Assembly: GCA_001513145.1 (NCBI GenBank)
Contig: LFSP01000049.1
Span: forward strand, 3,256 to 67,255
Source of the DNA: Clostridia bacterium DTU025
Lineage (GTDB): Bacteria > Bacillota > DTU025
DNA length: 64,000 nt
Direction of reading: 5' to 3'
The notes below the pieces were generated by a model. That model saw nothing but the letters and a program-made list of their open reading frames with translations. It searched no databases and was not told the origin of the DNA. Made by a program: the position numbers and the translations under genes. This document shows, in pieces, positions 36,871 through 46,032 of the stretch (position 1 is its first letter; every line of letters starts with the position of its first letter).

Positions 36871-37920
36871 ATGAGCATACGCAGGACTTTCACACTGATC
36901 ACCCTGATAGCGGTGGCACTGGCGTTCTCGTGCATAGGCCTGCAAATCTCGGCTGCAGAGCCCACGATGCACGATGTCAGGCCGGGATACGGAGTCACCA
37001 GGATCGGGTGGCTCAGCGATTACCACGCGCCCCTGAAGGCCACTCCGGTTGACACCAGGGTGTACTACCTGGAGAGCGAGGTGCCTGGTCCGACCCTCTT
37101 CATCCTTGGCGGCACGCACTCCAACGAGATCGCGGGGATAATGTCTGCCACCCTGTTCGTGGAGAGGGCTGTGGCTACGGCCGGCAGGATCATAGTGGTT
37201 CCGTACGCCAACCCATCAGGCGCCAGCTATCCCGACACGTTGCATCCGCAGATCGGGTTCTACACCATCACCACCAAGTCGGGGCCGCGCACCTTCAGGT
37301 ATGGCGACCGCCGCACCAACCCTGAACACCAGGGGCCGGACCCGGATCAGTACATCCATTACCCCACCGGAGTGGCGTTTGACGGCAACGAGGCGAGGAA
37401 CCTCGACCGTGCGCATCCGGGCAAGGCTGACGGCACCCTCACGCAGCAGCTGGCCTACGCCTATCACCGGCTGCTCATCGATGAGGAAGTGGACGTGGCC
37501 TTCGACCTGCATGAGGCGGGCGTGACCTCGCGCCTTGCCAACATGGTGATAGCCAACCCCAAGAACCTGGATTACGCCGTGATCGCCATCGTCGACTTGG
37601 AGCTGCAGGGCATCGTCATGAACGTCGAGCACTCTGACGACCAGTTCCCTGGGCTGTCGCACAGGGAGTGGGGCGACCACACGCAGGCAGCAGCGTACCT
37701 CATCGAGACCCCTAACCCGGGACAAACCCCCGGCATTACGGATCCAGACGTGGTCAACGACCCCGTCAATCCCCTGGCTCGCAGGGTCGCCACGCACCTG
37801 GCAGCCATAGACGCGGTGTTGGCGGCTCACGAGATGGTGGACGGCCAGCGCACCAAGTACACGGGCCTGCCGTCCTACGATGACCTCATCAAGTTCGGGC
37901 TCGGAGAGTATCTGAGGTAG
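36871..37920 (+). CDS. exported succinylglutamate desuccinylase/aspartoacylase-like (M14-type) protein
   Basis: Signal peptide; GGTHSNEIAG, ARNLDRAHPGKADG, VAFDLHEAG. Confidence 0.82.
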   Translation: MSIRRTFTLITLIAVALAFSCIGLQISAAEPTMHDVRPGYGVTRIGWLSDYHAPLKATPVDTRVYYLESEVPGPTLFILGGTHSNEIAGIMSATLFVERAVATAGRIIVVPYANPSGASYPDTLHPQIGFYTITTKSGPRTFRYGDRRTNPEHQGPDPDQYIHYPTGVAFDGNEARNLDRAHPGKADGTLTQQLAYAYHRLLIDEEVDVAFDLHEAGVTSRLANMVIANPKNLDYAVIAIVDLELQGIVMNVEHSDDQFPGLSHREWGDHTQAAAYLIETPNPGQTPGITDPDVVNDPVNPLARRVATHLAAIDAVLAAHEMVDGQRTKYTGLPSYDDLIKFGLGEYLR

Positions 37921-37978
37921 ATTGCAGACTGGACCGCAGACCAAACCGAAGAGGAGAATCGAAAGGGAGGGAAACGCA

Positions 37979-39694
37979 GTGTTGAAGCGGGTTTTCGGAA
38001 GACCGGTGTCTGTTACGGCCCTGGTCCTGGCGCTGATGCTGGTCCTGGGCACGGCCGTGCATGCACAGCTTCCCGAGGAAGTGCGGGCTGCCACCGGGAT
38101 GGTGGCATCGGCGCATCCTCTGGCGTCTGAGGCTGGCGTGGAGATTCTGAAGGCTGGCGGCAACGCGGTGGACGCCGCGGTCGCAACGGCCTTTGCCATC
38201 GGAGTAGTGGAGCCGAACGCATCTGGGCTAGGCGGCGAGGGCATGTTCGTGCTCTACATGCCTGAAGCCCAGCGTGCAGCGGTGGTAGACTACAGGTCCA
38301 CCGCACCGAAGCTGGCTGCTGAGGAGCTGGCCGGCAAGTCCATGCCCAGCACCGGATGGAGATCCGTGGGCACTCCGGGTCTTGTGGCCGGCCTAGCCAT
38401 GGCGCTGGAGAAGTACGGCACCATGACGCTGGCAGAGGTGATGCAGCCGGCGATCCGCCTCGCGGAGGAAGGCTTCCCCATCTCGGACGTCCTGGCCCAG
38501 CAGATCGAGGACAACTACGAGAGGATCCTGAACGACCCGGGTCTCTCCAAGGTGTTCCTGGACGAGGATGGGCTGCCTCCGCAGACAGGCTGGATAATGA
38601 AGAACCCTGACCTCGCGAAGTCCTTGAAGCTCATCGCCGAGCAGGGTCCTGACGCCTTCTACAAGGGTGAGATCGCCCAGGCCATCGATGCGGCCAGCCG
38701 CGCTAACGGCGGCTACATCAGAGCGGAGGACTTGGCTGATTACAAGGCGGTACAGAGATGGCCCGCACGCGGCAACTACCGCGGCTATGACATCATAAGC
38801 GCGCCTCCGCCTGTGGGCGGCGCCACGATGATCCAGGCTCTGAACATCGTCGAGAACTTCGACATCACCCGCGACGGCAAGCCCAGCGCGTTCTCGGTGC
38901 ACATCCTGTCGGAGGCCATCAAGAGGGCGTTCAGGGACTATCGCGAGTACGTGCATGACCCCGATTTCCGTCAGGTGCCCCTGTACGACATGCTCAGCGA
39001 GGACTACGCCAGGGAGCGCGCGGGTGAGATCGATCCCACGAAGATGACGCCGCACGCGGAGATCAAGGCGGGCCAGCTCACCAAGGCCATGTCGCTGGCG
39101 CCGACGGGCACCAGCTACGAGTCGCCGTCAACCACTCACATCTCCGTCGTTGATAAGGACCGCAACATGGTGGCCATCACCCAGACCATCAGCTCCTTCT
39201 TCGGAGCTGGCATCATGGTGGAGGGCACCGGTGTGATCCTGAACAACGAGGTTTACAACTTCACGTCCAATCTGGCGGCGGGCAACAGGATCGAGCCCGG
39301 CAAGCGCATGAGGACGTCCATAGCGCCCACCATCGTGCTGAAGGAAGGTAAGCCTTTCTTCACCATCGGCACGCCTGGAGGCACCAGGATCGTGCCCACG
39401 ATGGTGCAGCTGATGACCAACGTCATGGACTTCAACATGAGCTTGCAGGACGCCATCAACGCGCCCAGGTTCTTCGTGCGTGAGGGGAACGACTCGTTCG
39501 AGTACGAGATTCGCATGTCGGAGGAGATCCTGGAGGGCCTGAAGGCCATGGGCTACCCGATAGACGAGACAGGGGCGCACCCTGAGTTCGATCTATACTT
39601 CGGCGGAGCTCAGGGCGTGATGGTGGATCCCGACACCGGCGAGCTGATCGGCGCAGCCGATCCCAGGCGCGCAGGCGCCGCCATCGGCTACTGA
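37979..39694 (+). CDS. ggt: gamma-glutamyltransferase
   Basis: ATGMVASAHPLASEAGVEILKAGGNAVDAAVA, STTHISVVDKDRNMVAITQT (catalytic Thr), GTPGGTRIVPT; GTG 37979 start after GGGAGGG. Confidence 0.94.
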   Translation: MLKRVFGRPVSVTALVLALMLVLGTAVHAQLPEEVRAATGMVASAHPLASEAGVEILKAGGNAVDAAVATAFAIGVVEPNASGLGGEGMFVLYMPEAQRAAVVDYRSTAPKLAAEELAGKSMPSTGWRSVGTPGLVAGLAMALEKYGTMTLAEVMQPAIRLAEEGFPISDVLAQQIEDNYERILNDPGLSKVFLDEDGLPPQTGWIMKNPDLAKSLKLIAEQGPDAFYKGEIAQAIDAASRANGGYIRAEDLADYKAVQRWPARGNYRGYDIISAPPPVGGATMIQALNIVENFDITRDGKPSAFSVHILSEAIKRAFRDYREYVHDPDFRQVPLYDMLSEDYARERAGEIDPTKMTPHAEIKAGQLTKAMSLAPTGTSYESPSTTHISVVDKDRNMVAITQTISSFFGAGIMVEGTGVILNNEVYNFTSNLAAGNRIEPGKRMRTSIAPTIVLKEGKPFFTIGTPGGTRIVPTMVQLMTNVMDFNMSLQDAINAPRFFVREGNDSFEYEIRMSEEILEGLKAMGYPIDETGAHPEFDLYFGGAQGVMVDPDTGELIGAADPRRAGAAIGY

Positions 39695-39740
39695 TGGCTC
39701 ATCGGCGAATCTAGTGGCGTGACAGCTAAGTAAGCCAACT

Positions 39741-39774
39741 GGGCGCGGCCTCCGGCCATTCGGTGGCCGCGCCC
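39741..39774. other. intercistronic hairpin ggt/permease
   Basis: GGGCGCGGCC...GGCCGCGCCC perfect 10-bp arms. Confidence 0.6.
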
Positions 39775-39785
39775 ATTCCGAAAGA

Positions 39786-41147
39786 GTGATGTTCATGTGG
39801 CCCCAGATCCTAACGTTCCTGTCCATGATAGGCGCCTTCCTGCTGATCGCGGCAGGGCTCAGGCAGCCGGCGGCCCTGGCCACAGCCGGCGCGGCCTTCG
39901 TGGGCCTTGCGGCCTCAGGCAGGCTAGACCAGCTGCACCATCTGGTGGAGGGCGCCTTCGGATACTTCGACGTGCTGCTCATCATAGCGATGGCGATGGT
40001 ATTCATGGCGGCTCTGGAGTCGGCAGGCATCCTTGAGGAGATCTCCACCAGGATCACCCGCAGGCTGGGCAAGCGTCCGATGCTCCTCTCGCTGGCGTCG
40101 ATGCTCCTGGTGATGGCCCCCGGCATGCTCACCGGCTCGTCCACGGCGGCGGCCCTTACCACCGGTAGGTTCGTGCTGCCGGTGTTGATGGAGGCGGGTG
40201 TGCCGCTGGCCAAGGCCGGGGCCTTCGTGGCCCTCGGCGCCATCCTGGGCATGGTGGCGCCGCCTGTGAACGTGCCTGTGATGATCATCGGTTCCGGCAT
40301 CGACATGCCCTATGTCGGCTTTGACCTCCCCCTTCTGGCGATAGCCCTGCCCCCGGCCATCGCCGCTTCCGTGTGGGTCGCAAGGTCGGTGCGCAGGCCC
40401 GGCCTCGGAGGGAGGTCCGCCGCGGCTACCGCCTCAGAGGCTGGCGGCACCGGTTCTGCCACAGAGGGCGGCCGCGACGCCAGCAGCCGCGACACCGACA
40501 GCCATGACGATGAGCGAAGGATTCCAGGCTTCAAAGTTTACATCCCAATTCTGGTGCTTCTCGCCATGATGCTGGCCGTGCGGGTGTCCAACGGCTCCGT
40601 TCCGGACCCGGGCATACCCCTGATGTTCGCCGTCGGCGCGGTCCTGGCGATGCTGTGCGGCAGGCCGGTGAGGCCGTGGGAGGCTATCGAGCGTGGTATT
40701 GGCCTTGCGCTGCCGGTCATGGGCGTTCTGGTGGGTGCCGGCATGTTCGTGCAGGTGGCGACGGTCACAGGCGTCAGGGGTTTTCTGGTGGTGTCTGCGC
40801 TTGACATCCCGATGGCGTGGGTGATAGTCGTCGCGGTGCTGGCGCTGCCGGCCTTCGGGGCCATATCGGCGTACGCCTCGTCTTCAGTGATGGGAGTGCC
40901 CATCCTCCTCGCCCTCCTGGGCAACAACGAGGTGGTGACAGCGGCGGCCCTGTCGCTCCTCGCTGCCCTTGGAGACCTCCTGCCGCCCATCGCGATCGTG
41001 CCGAGCCTCATCTCCCAGGCCACCCAGGGCGGGGCGCAGACCAGAGGCGACATCCTGAGGCGGCTCGTGGTGCCCGGCGTGTTGCTGGCCGCGTGGGCCT
41101 ACATCGTGCTCAGGTGGGCTCCGGCCATCGGCAGGCTCCTGAGCTAG
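39786..41147 (+). CDS. 12-TM permease of ion-transporter type (TRAP large-subunit/GntP-like), copy A
   Basis: Polytopic; LTGSSTAAALTTG, MVAPPVNVPVMIIGSGIDMPYVGF; paralog of 46033 CDS. Confidence 0.8.
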   Translation: MMFMWPQILTFLSMIGAFLLIAAGLRQPAALATAGAAFVGLAASGRLDQLHHLVEGAFGYFDVLLIIAMAMVFMAALESAGILEEISTRITRRLGKRPMLLSLASMLLVMAPGMLTGSSTAAALTTGRFVLPVLMEAGVPLAKAGAFVALGAILGMVAPPVNVPVMIIGSGIDMPYVGFDLPLLAIALPPAIAASVWVARSVRRPGLGGRSAAATASEAGGTGSATEGGRDASSRDTDSHDDERRIPGFKVYIPILVLLAMMLAVRVSNGSVPDPGIPLMFAVGAVLAMLCGRPVRPWEAIERGIGLALPVMGVLVGAGMFVQVATVTGVRGFLVVSALDIPMAWVIVVAVLALPAFGAISAYASSSVMGVPILLALLGNNEVVTAAALSLLAALGDLLPPIAIVPSLISQATQGGAQTRGDILRRLVVPGVLLAAWAYIVLRWAPAIGRLLS

Positions 41148-41250
41148 GCTGGACGGCTCAGCGGCTCATCTTCCCAGCGCGTGCGCCGTATCAGAGGGGA
41201 CCGTATCAGGGGAGTTCTGGTTCACGAAGGATTTCGAGGGAGGCGATTGA

Positions 41251-41427
41251 ATGGTATACCTGCGACTGGCCACGGCGAGCTGGCTGACTCCAGTATACCT
41301 GCTCATGGTAGCCGTCACGGCGGTCGCGGTGGCGACGAACGTGCTGAAGCAGCGGTCGCTCTCCGGGCAGGTCATCGGAGGGATGGTTCTGGTGCCGCTG
41401 CTGTTGCGCCTGCTCATGGTGAAGTAG
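41251..41427 (+). CDS. 58-aa two-TM membrane protein, copy A (not in ORF track)
   Basis: MVYLRLATASWLTPVYLLMVAVTAVAVATNVLKQRSLSGQVIGGMVLVPLLLRLLMVK; homologous in position and C-terminus to 47354 protein; RBS GGGAGG. Confidence 0.8.
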   Translation: MVYLRLATASWLTPVYLLMVAVTAVAVATNVLKQRSLSGQVIGGMVLVPLLLRLLMVK

Positions 41428-41458
41428 GCGCAGGCACTCCAGGCGGAGGTACTGCCGG

Positions 41459-42928
41459 ATGAAAGACCAGACTGAAGCAGGCGCCCGCGGTGGCGAGGGC
41501 GACACGGCAAGATTCGCGTGGGCATATCCCGCGACTCTGTTTGCCCTGGCCATAGCTGCGCCTGCTTTCTTGAACGTGAACACCTTCGGCGTCATGAGGC
41601 TGCTCTGGGCGTCGCTTGAGGAGGGGCAGGTCACTCACCTGCTGGACGCCTGCATCCGCATGGTGATCCTCAACACGCTGAGGGCGTTTCCTATCTACCT
41701 GGGGGCGCTGGCCCTGGCCGGGATCGGCGAGGGTGGGTCAGGCCAACGACAGTTTCTGCGAAGCGTGGCCCTGGCGGCGCTGGTGGTCCCGCTGGAGTAC
41801 GCCCTGATAAACCAGGTGTACAGCATCACGTACGACTTCCGCATGCCTGCCATCCTCAGCATCGTGGCGGTGGCCGCCGTCCTCCGCATGGGCCAAACAC
41901 GCGTGCGGCAGGAGAAGTGGAAGGCCGCCAGCGTAGTTGGGGTGCTGGTGTTCGCCTTTCAGTGGCTGGACGTGGCGCCCGCCCTGACGCGGTGGGGATT
42001 CGGCCACGGCGAGATCTCCCTGGACATCAAGGCCGCTGCGGAGGTGCTCGGCGCGGCGTCCCTTCTCAACACATACACGGTGTCGCTGTGGGCAACCCTC
42101 CTGTCCATGGGACTGCTCCTTTCCAAGGTCATGGTGGACTATCGGACCCACATCCGCCTGATCGAGGAGGACCGGCGGCGCTCGGTGGAGCTGGCGCGTG
42201 TTCAGGCTGAGGCAGTGCAATCCAGGTCGTGGCAGGAGCTGAACCACCTCATGCATGACCTGCGCACGCCCCTCACCACCATACAGGGGCTGTCGTCCAC
42301 GCTTGCGGAGTACTCTGGCGGGATCGACCCGGAGCATGTGGCCGCCTACGCCGGCAGGATTTCAGAGGCGGCTGAAAGAATGGACACCATGATCAGGGAG
42401 ATGCTCTTCGGCAGCCGCATGCAGAGGGTGCCAGCGAAGTGGTTCGCCCGGAAGCTTGCGTCGCAGCTACCGGAGGAGAAGACCAGGGGCGTGGTGTCCA
42501 TCACCATGGCCGACGACCTGCCTGACATCACCATCAACACCATTCGTCTGACGCGGGCCATCATAAACCTCATAGACAACGCCATCGACGCCGGGGCCAG
42601 CGAGGTGAACGTCGACTTCTCGCGTTCACCGGTGGGGCTGAAAATCGTGGTGTCAGACAACGGCTCCGGCATGAGCGCACAGGAGCTGGCCAGGTGTCGT
42701 GAGGGCGGGTTCTCGACGAAGAACAGCACAGGCTTGGGGTTGCCGTTCGTGTGCGCCGTGATAGACGACCACGGAGCCGAACTTGAGATCACCAGCACCA
42801 CGCACGAGCAGAGCCGAAGGCGCGGCGTGGCGCAGGGGACTGTGTGCACCATCATTCTGCCTGAGGCGCGGGAGGTTGATTCACATCGTTCGCGATTCGT
42901 CTTGCCCGAGGATCCTGGCGGTCGATGA
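41459..42928 (+). CDS. sensor histidine kinase with polytopic N-terminal membrane domain
   Basis: ELNHLMHDLRTPLTTIQG (H box), INLIDNAIDAGA, VSDNGSGMS, GLGLPFV; RBS GGAGGT. Confidence 0.92.
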   Translation: MKDQTEAGARGGEGDTARFAWAYPATLFALAIAAPAFLNVNTFGVMRLLWASLEEGQVTHLLDACIRMVILNTLRAFPIYLGALALAGIGEGGSGQRQFLRSVALAALVVPLEYALINQVYSITYDFRMPAILSIVAVAAVLRMGQTRVRQEKWKAASVVGVLVFAFQWLDVAPALTRWGFGHGEISLDIKAAAEVLGAASLLNTYTVSLWATLLSMGLLLSKVMVDYRTHIRLIEEDRRRSVELARVQAEAVQSRSWQELNHLMHDLRTPLTTIQGLSSTLAEYSGGIDPEHVAAYAGRISEAAERMDTMIREMLFGSRMQRVPAKWFARKLASQLPEEKTRGVVSITMADDLPDITINTIRLTRAIINLIDNAIDAGASEVNVDFSRSPVGLKIVVSDNGSGMSAQELARCREGGFSTKNSTGLGLPFVCAVIDDHGAELEITSTTHEQSRRRGVAQGTVCTIILPEAREVDSHRSRFVLPEDPGGR

Positions 42929-43508
42929 TGACGAGGGCATTCTCTTCACGTTGGAGGCCATAGGCAGAACCGCAGGCTGGGAGGTCATCACCACCAGCGT
43001 GCCGCTGAACGCCCTCAGCATCGTGGAGAAGCAGTCTCCAGATGTAATTGTTGTAGACTATCACATGCCGGGCATGGACGGGGTGGCGCTGGTGAGGCAG
43101 ATCCGGGCCATCGATGCCGGCGTTCCAATCCTTGTTCTCACTGTAGACGAGCGTATGAGCCTGGCGGAGCGGTTCCGCGAGGCCGGGGCGGACGACTTCG
43201 CCGTGAAGCCCGTGAAGGCTGCAGACTTCATCTCCCGGGTGAGGCTTCACCTGGAACGAGGGCGCACGCAGCTGAGCTCGAACGCCATGCCCAAGGGCCT
43301 GTCGCCGCAGACCATGGCCAAGGTGGTGGCCGCGCTGTCGTCGGGCCCCGGATGGATGGGCGCCGAGGCCATCGCCAACAAGGTGGGAATCGCCTACCAG
43401 ACCGTATGGCGCTATCTCGACTCCCTGGAGGCCGACGGCAAGGTGAGGGTGAGGCTGGTGTACGGAGGGCGGGGCCGCCCAGCGAAGGAGTACGCGCTCA
43501 GACAATAG
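42876..43508 (+). CDS. response regulator (CheY-like receiver + CitB/DcuR-type HTH)
   Basis: ILAVDDDEGILF, DVIVVDYHMPGMDG, VKPVKAADF; start uncertain (TTG 42876). Confidence 0.9.
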   Translation: MIHIVRDSSCPRILAVDDDEGILFTLEAIGRTAGWEVITTSVPLNALSIVEKQSPDVIVVDYHMPGMDGVALVRQIRAIDAGVPILVLTVDERMSLAERFREAGADDFAVKPVKAADFISRVRLHLERGRTQLSSNAMPKGLSPQTMAKVVAALSSGPGWMGAEAIANKVGIAYQTVWRYLDSLEADGKVRVRLVYGGRGRPAKEYALRQ

Positions 43509-43515
43509 GGAAAGA

Positions 43516-43547
43516 GGGCGGGGTGTTCCCCGCCCTTCGTTGTTGTG
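43516..43547 (+). terminator. rho-independent terminator after two-component genes
   Basis: AGGGCGGGG-TGTT-CCCCGCCCT then TCGTTGTTGT. Confidence 0.85.
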
Positions 43548-43579
43548 CCCAGCGTTTTTCGGTTGACGTAGCCGCGGTC

Positions 43580-45136
43580 TTAGAATCCCTTGTCGTCGTA
43601 CTTGACGATCAGCATCTCAGCCAGCTTCCAGTAGGTATCCACCGCCAGGTTGCAGCGGCTATTGGTGTAGTTGGTAAGGAACTTCACCGCGAGCTCGGGG
43701 TTTGTGTTGAAGAGCTCCACGGCAGTCTTCTCGATGGCCGGCTGCAACGCGAACTGCTCCGCCTCGAAGGCGTCGCGCACGGCGGCGACGTCCTTGATGG
43801 CATCCTGGTACCTACGGTTCACCAGGTTGTCGACGAGGTCGAAGGCCCACCACGCCGACTCCCTGTTGTCGAACTCGAACTTCGTGCGGTCGTTAATGGC
43901 GTAGCTGTCCGGCAGTTTGGTGACGCCGGCGTAGATCGGCACGTACACAGAGGTGTCAGTCTGGTTCAGGCCGAACCACGCCAGGGTGCCCACCTGAGGC
44001 GGCAGCCAGCTGCGGGACTGCAGGATGGTGAAGTACGAGCAGCCCGGTATGGAGATGTTGCGCTCGTTGGGCGCGTCCACCAGCTTTGCGAACTCGCTTG
44101 ACACGTCAGGGGTGGCAAACGGGCTCTTGTAGAAGCCGCCCCTTCCGTCCGGCACGTACCAGTCGTTCACGTTGGCCTTGTCGTAAGGGGTGCCCTCATA
44201 GGTGTCGCGGTAGATCCTCATCATGTCCTGCACGGTGATGGGGTACTCCGCCTTGACGGTGAAGGGGAAGCGGGACGCGTTGGCGTCGAGCCTGAGGGAG
44301 GGAGCCACCAGGGACAGCACCCGCCACTCGCGGCGGCGCATGTTCATGCTGTTGTTGGGGGCGTACGCCTCATAGAACAGGAAAGGCTCTCCGCTTTCCG
44401 GGTCCCACCAACCGTTCTCGATGGCGACATCGAAGACGTTGGACGATGCCATGTAGTTCTCGGGGTCGCTGAGGTCGATCTTGCCGATGCGGCTCCTGTT
44501 GGCCGATACGCCCACATGGCCCTCGGGGATGCGGACCGCCGCCCAGATGGCGCCCTTCTGGAACGCCCCTGGAGGCATGATCTCGAAGTGCCAGATCTCG
44601 TTCTGGTCGCCGACGGTGAGGCACTCACCTCCGTCGACGTAGCCGTACTCCTCCGCCAGGGAGCCCATTATCTGGATGGCCTCGCGGGCGGTCTTGGCCC
44701 TCTGCAGGCCGAGGATCTGTAGCGTTTCGATGTAGAGCAGGCCCTCGTCGGTAGAGAGCTCACGGCGGTTGCCGATGGTGGTCTCTCCCATGATGACGCC
44801 GTGCTCGTTCATGTACGGATAGCCGGCGTAGAAGTAAGTGTAAGTAACAGGGGCCTCGGGGATCTCCCCGATCTTAATGGGTTCGGCGCGGTCGGAGTGG
44901 AGCAGGCCCTTGTAGCACGTGAACATCGCTCCCTCCGGGTGGGTCTGTCCGGGGACCACGAACGTGCGAGCATCGTACCATCCGTCACAAGTGTGGGCAG
45001 TCATGACTGATCCGTCGGCGCTTGCGCCCTTGGAGACGGGAACGGAAGTGCAAGCGTTGGCGGGAATCGCTGCCGCGAGCAATGCGACCATAAGGATTGA
45101 CAGCACTGTACCGTGCCTGCGGCACCACATGGTCAT
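43580..45136 (-). CDS. exported C69-family (Ntn) dipeptidase
   Basis: Signal peptide then ACTSVPVSKGASADGSVMTAHTCDG; ATG 45136 with AGGAGGT. Confidence 0.93.
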   Translation of the reverse strand: MTMWCRRHGTVLSILMVALLAAAIPANACTSVPVSKGASADGSVMTAHTCDGWYDARTFVVPGQTHPEGAMFTCYKGLLHSDRAEPIKIGEIPEAPVTYTYFYAGYPYMNEHGVIMGETTIGNRRELSTDEGLLYIETLQILGLQRAKTAREAIQIMGSLAEEYGYVDGGECLTVGDQNEIWHFEIMPPGAFQKGAIWAAVRIPEGHVGVSANRSRIGKIDLSDPENYMASSNVFDVAIENGWWDPESGEPFLFYEAYAPNNSMNMRRREWRVLSLVAPSLRLDANASRFPFTVKAEYPITVQDMMRIYRDTYEGTPYDKANVNDWYVPDGRGGFYKSPFATPDVSSEFAKLVDAPNERNISIPGCSYFTILQSRSWLPPQVGTLAWFGLNQTDTSVYVPIYAGVTKLPDSYAINDRTKFEFDNRESAWWAFDLVDNLVNRRYQDAIKDVAAVRDAFEAEQFALQPAIEKTAVELFNTNPELAVKFLTNYTNSRCNLAVDTYWKLAEMLIVKYDDKGF

Positions 45137-45371
45137 ATGCACCTCCTGGTATTCGCTGGGCGTGGGGATACTTCGGCGACGCACCTCTCAACCCTCTGAG
45201 AGTTCCATGGGAATATGCAACCATTTGTCTCGTGAGAAGGCATCCGTTGGCGATTCGAGGTTATCAGTTGGCACAGATCAAAGACCTTATTACCAGCAGG
45301 AACTTCCGCCCGTGGGTCGAAAGTACCCAAGCGGGGCATAGACTCCCTCAATACCACGGAGGTGCATATTA

Positions 45372-45995
45372 GTGGCAACGAACGGTATTTTTTCGATTGT
45401 GAAGAAAGGTACGGCTCTGGTGGCCGCGGCGGTGTTGGTGCTGCTAGCGTCGCATGTCGCCTTGGCGCAGGTTCCTGCGGGCATGGATATTCCTGCAAAC
45501 CTTCCGAAGCTCGAAGGCCCCGTAGCCATCACCACCATCGGACAGGCTCCGGGGCTTGTTCAGGTGGGGCTACTGCTGAAGCAGCTGAAGGTTGACGTGT
45601 ACTCTGATGACTTCCTGGAAGCCAAGGACCTGGTGGGCAAGGGCTACAAGGTGCTCATCCTCAACATGGGGACTAGCCTCAAGGGCATGGGCGCCGCCGG
45701 TGTTGACCTCGACTCTGAGATCGCCAGGTGCGACCAACTGGTGGCGGAGGCTCGCAAGCAGGGAATGTTCATCATCGGGGCCCAGATCGAGGGCCTCAAG
45801 CGTAGGACCGACGAGTACGACGAGAGGTCGAACAAGGCGGTTACGGCCGTAGCCGACCTACTGCTGATCCGAAGCGAGATCGACCATGACAGCTTCTTCA
45901 CCAACGTGGCGAAGCAGAGGAACATCCCGATCATCAGGACCAAGGAGGCGCTGGACTTCAAGTACGCCCTCGGAGTCCTGTTCGGAGTCAACTAG
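45372..45995 (+). CDS. small exported protein, paralog of 36256 protein
   Basis: Signal peptide; TTIGQAPGLVQVGLLL, GTSLKGMGAAGVDLDSE; GTG start after GGAGGT. Confidence 0.7.
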   Translation: MATNGIFSIVKKGTALVAAAVLVLLASHVALAQVPAGMDIPANLPKLEGPVAITTIGQAPGLVQVGLLLKQLKVDVYSDDFLEAKDLVGKGYKVLILNMGTSLKGMGAAGVDLDSEIARCDQLVAEARKQGMFIIGAQIEGLKRRTDEYDERSNKAVTAVADLLLIRSEIDHDSFFTNVAKQRNIPIIRTKEALDFKYALGVLFGVN

Positions 45996-46032
45996 GTCCG
46001 AGTCTACTGCTTATTAGTGCTAGTGCGGTAAG

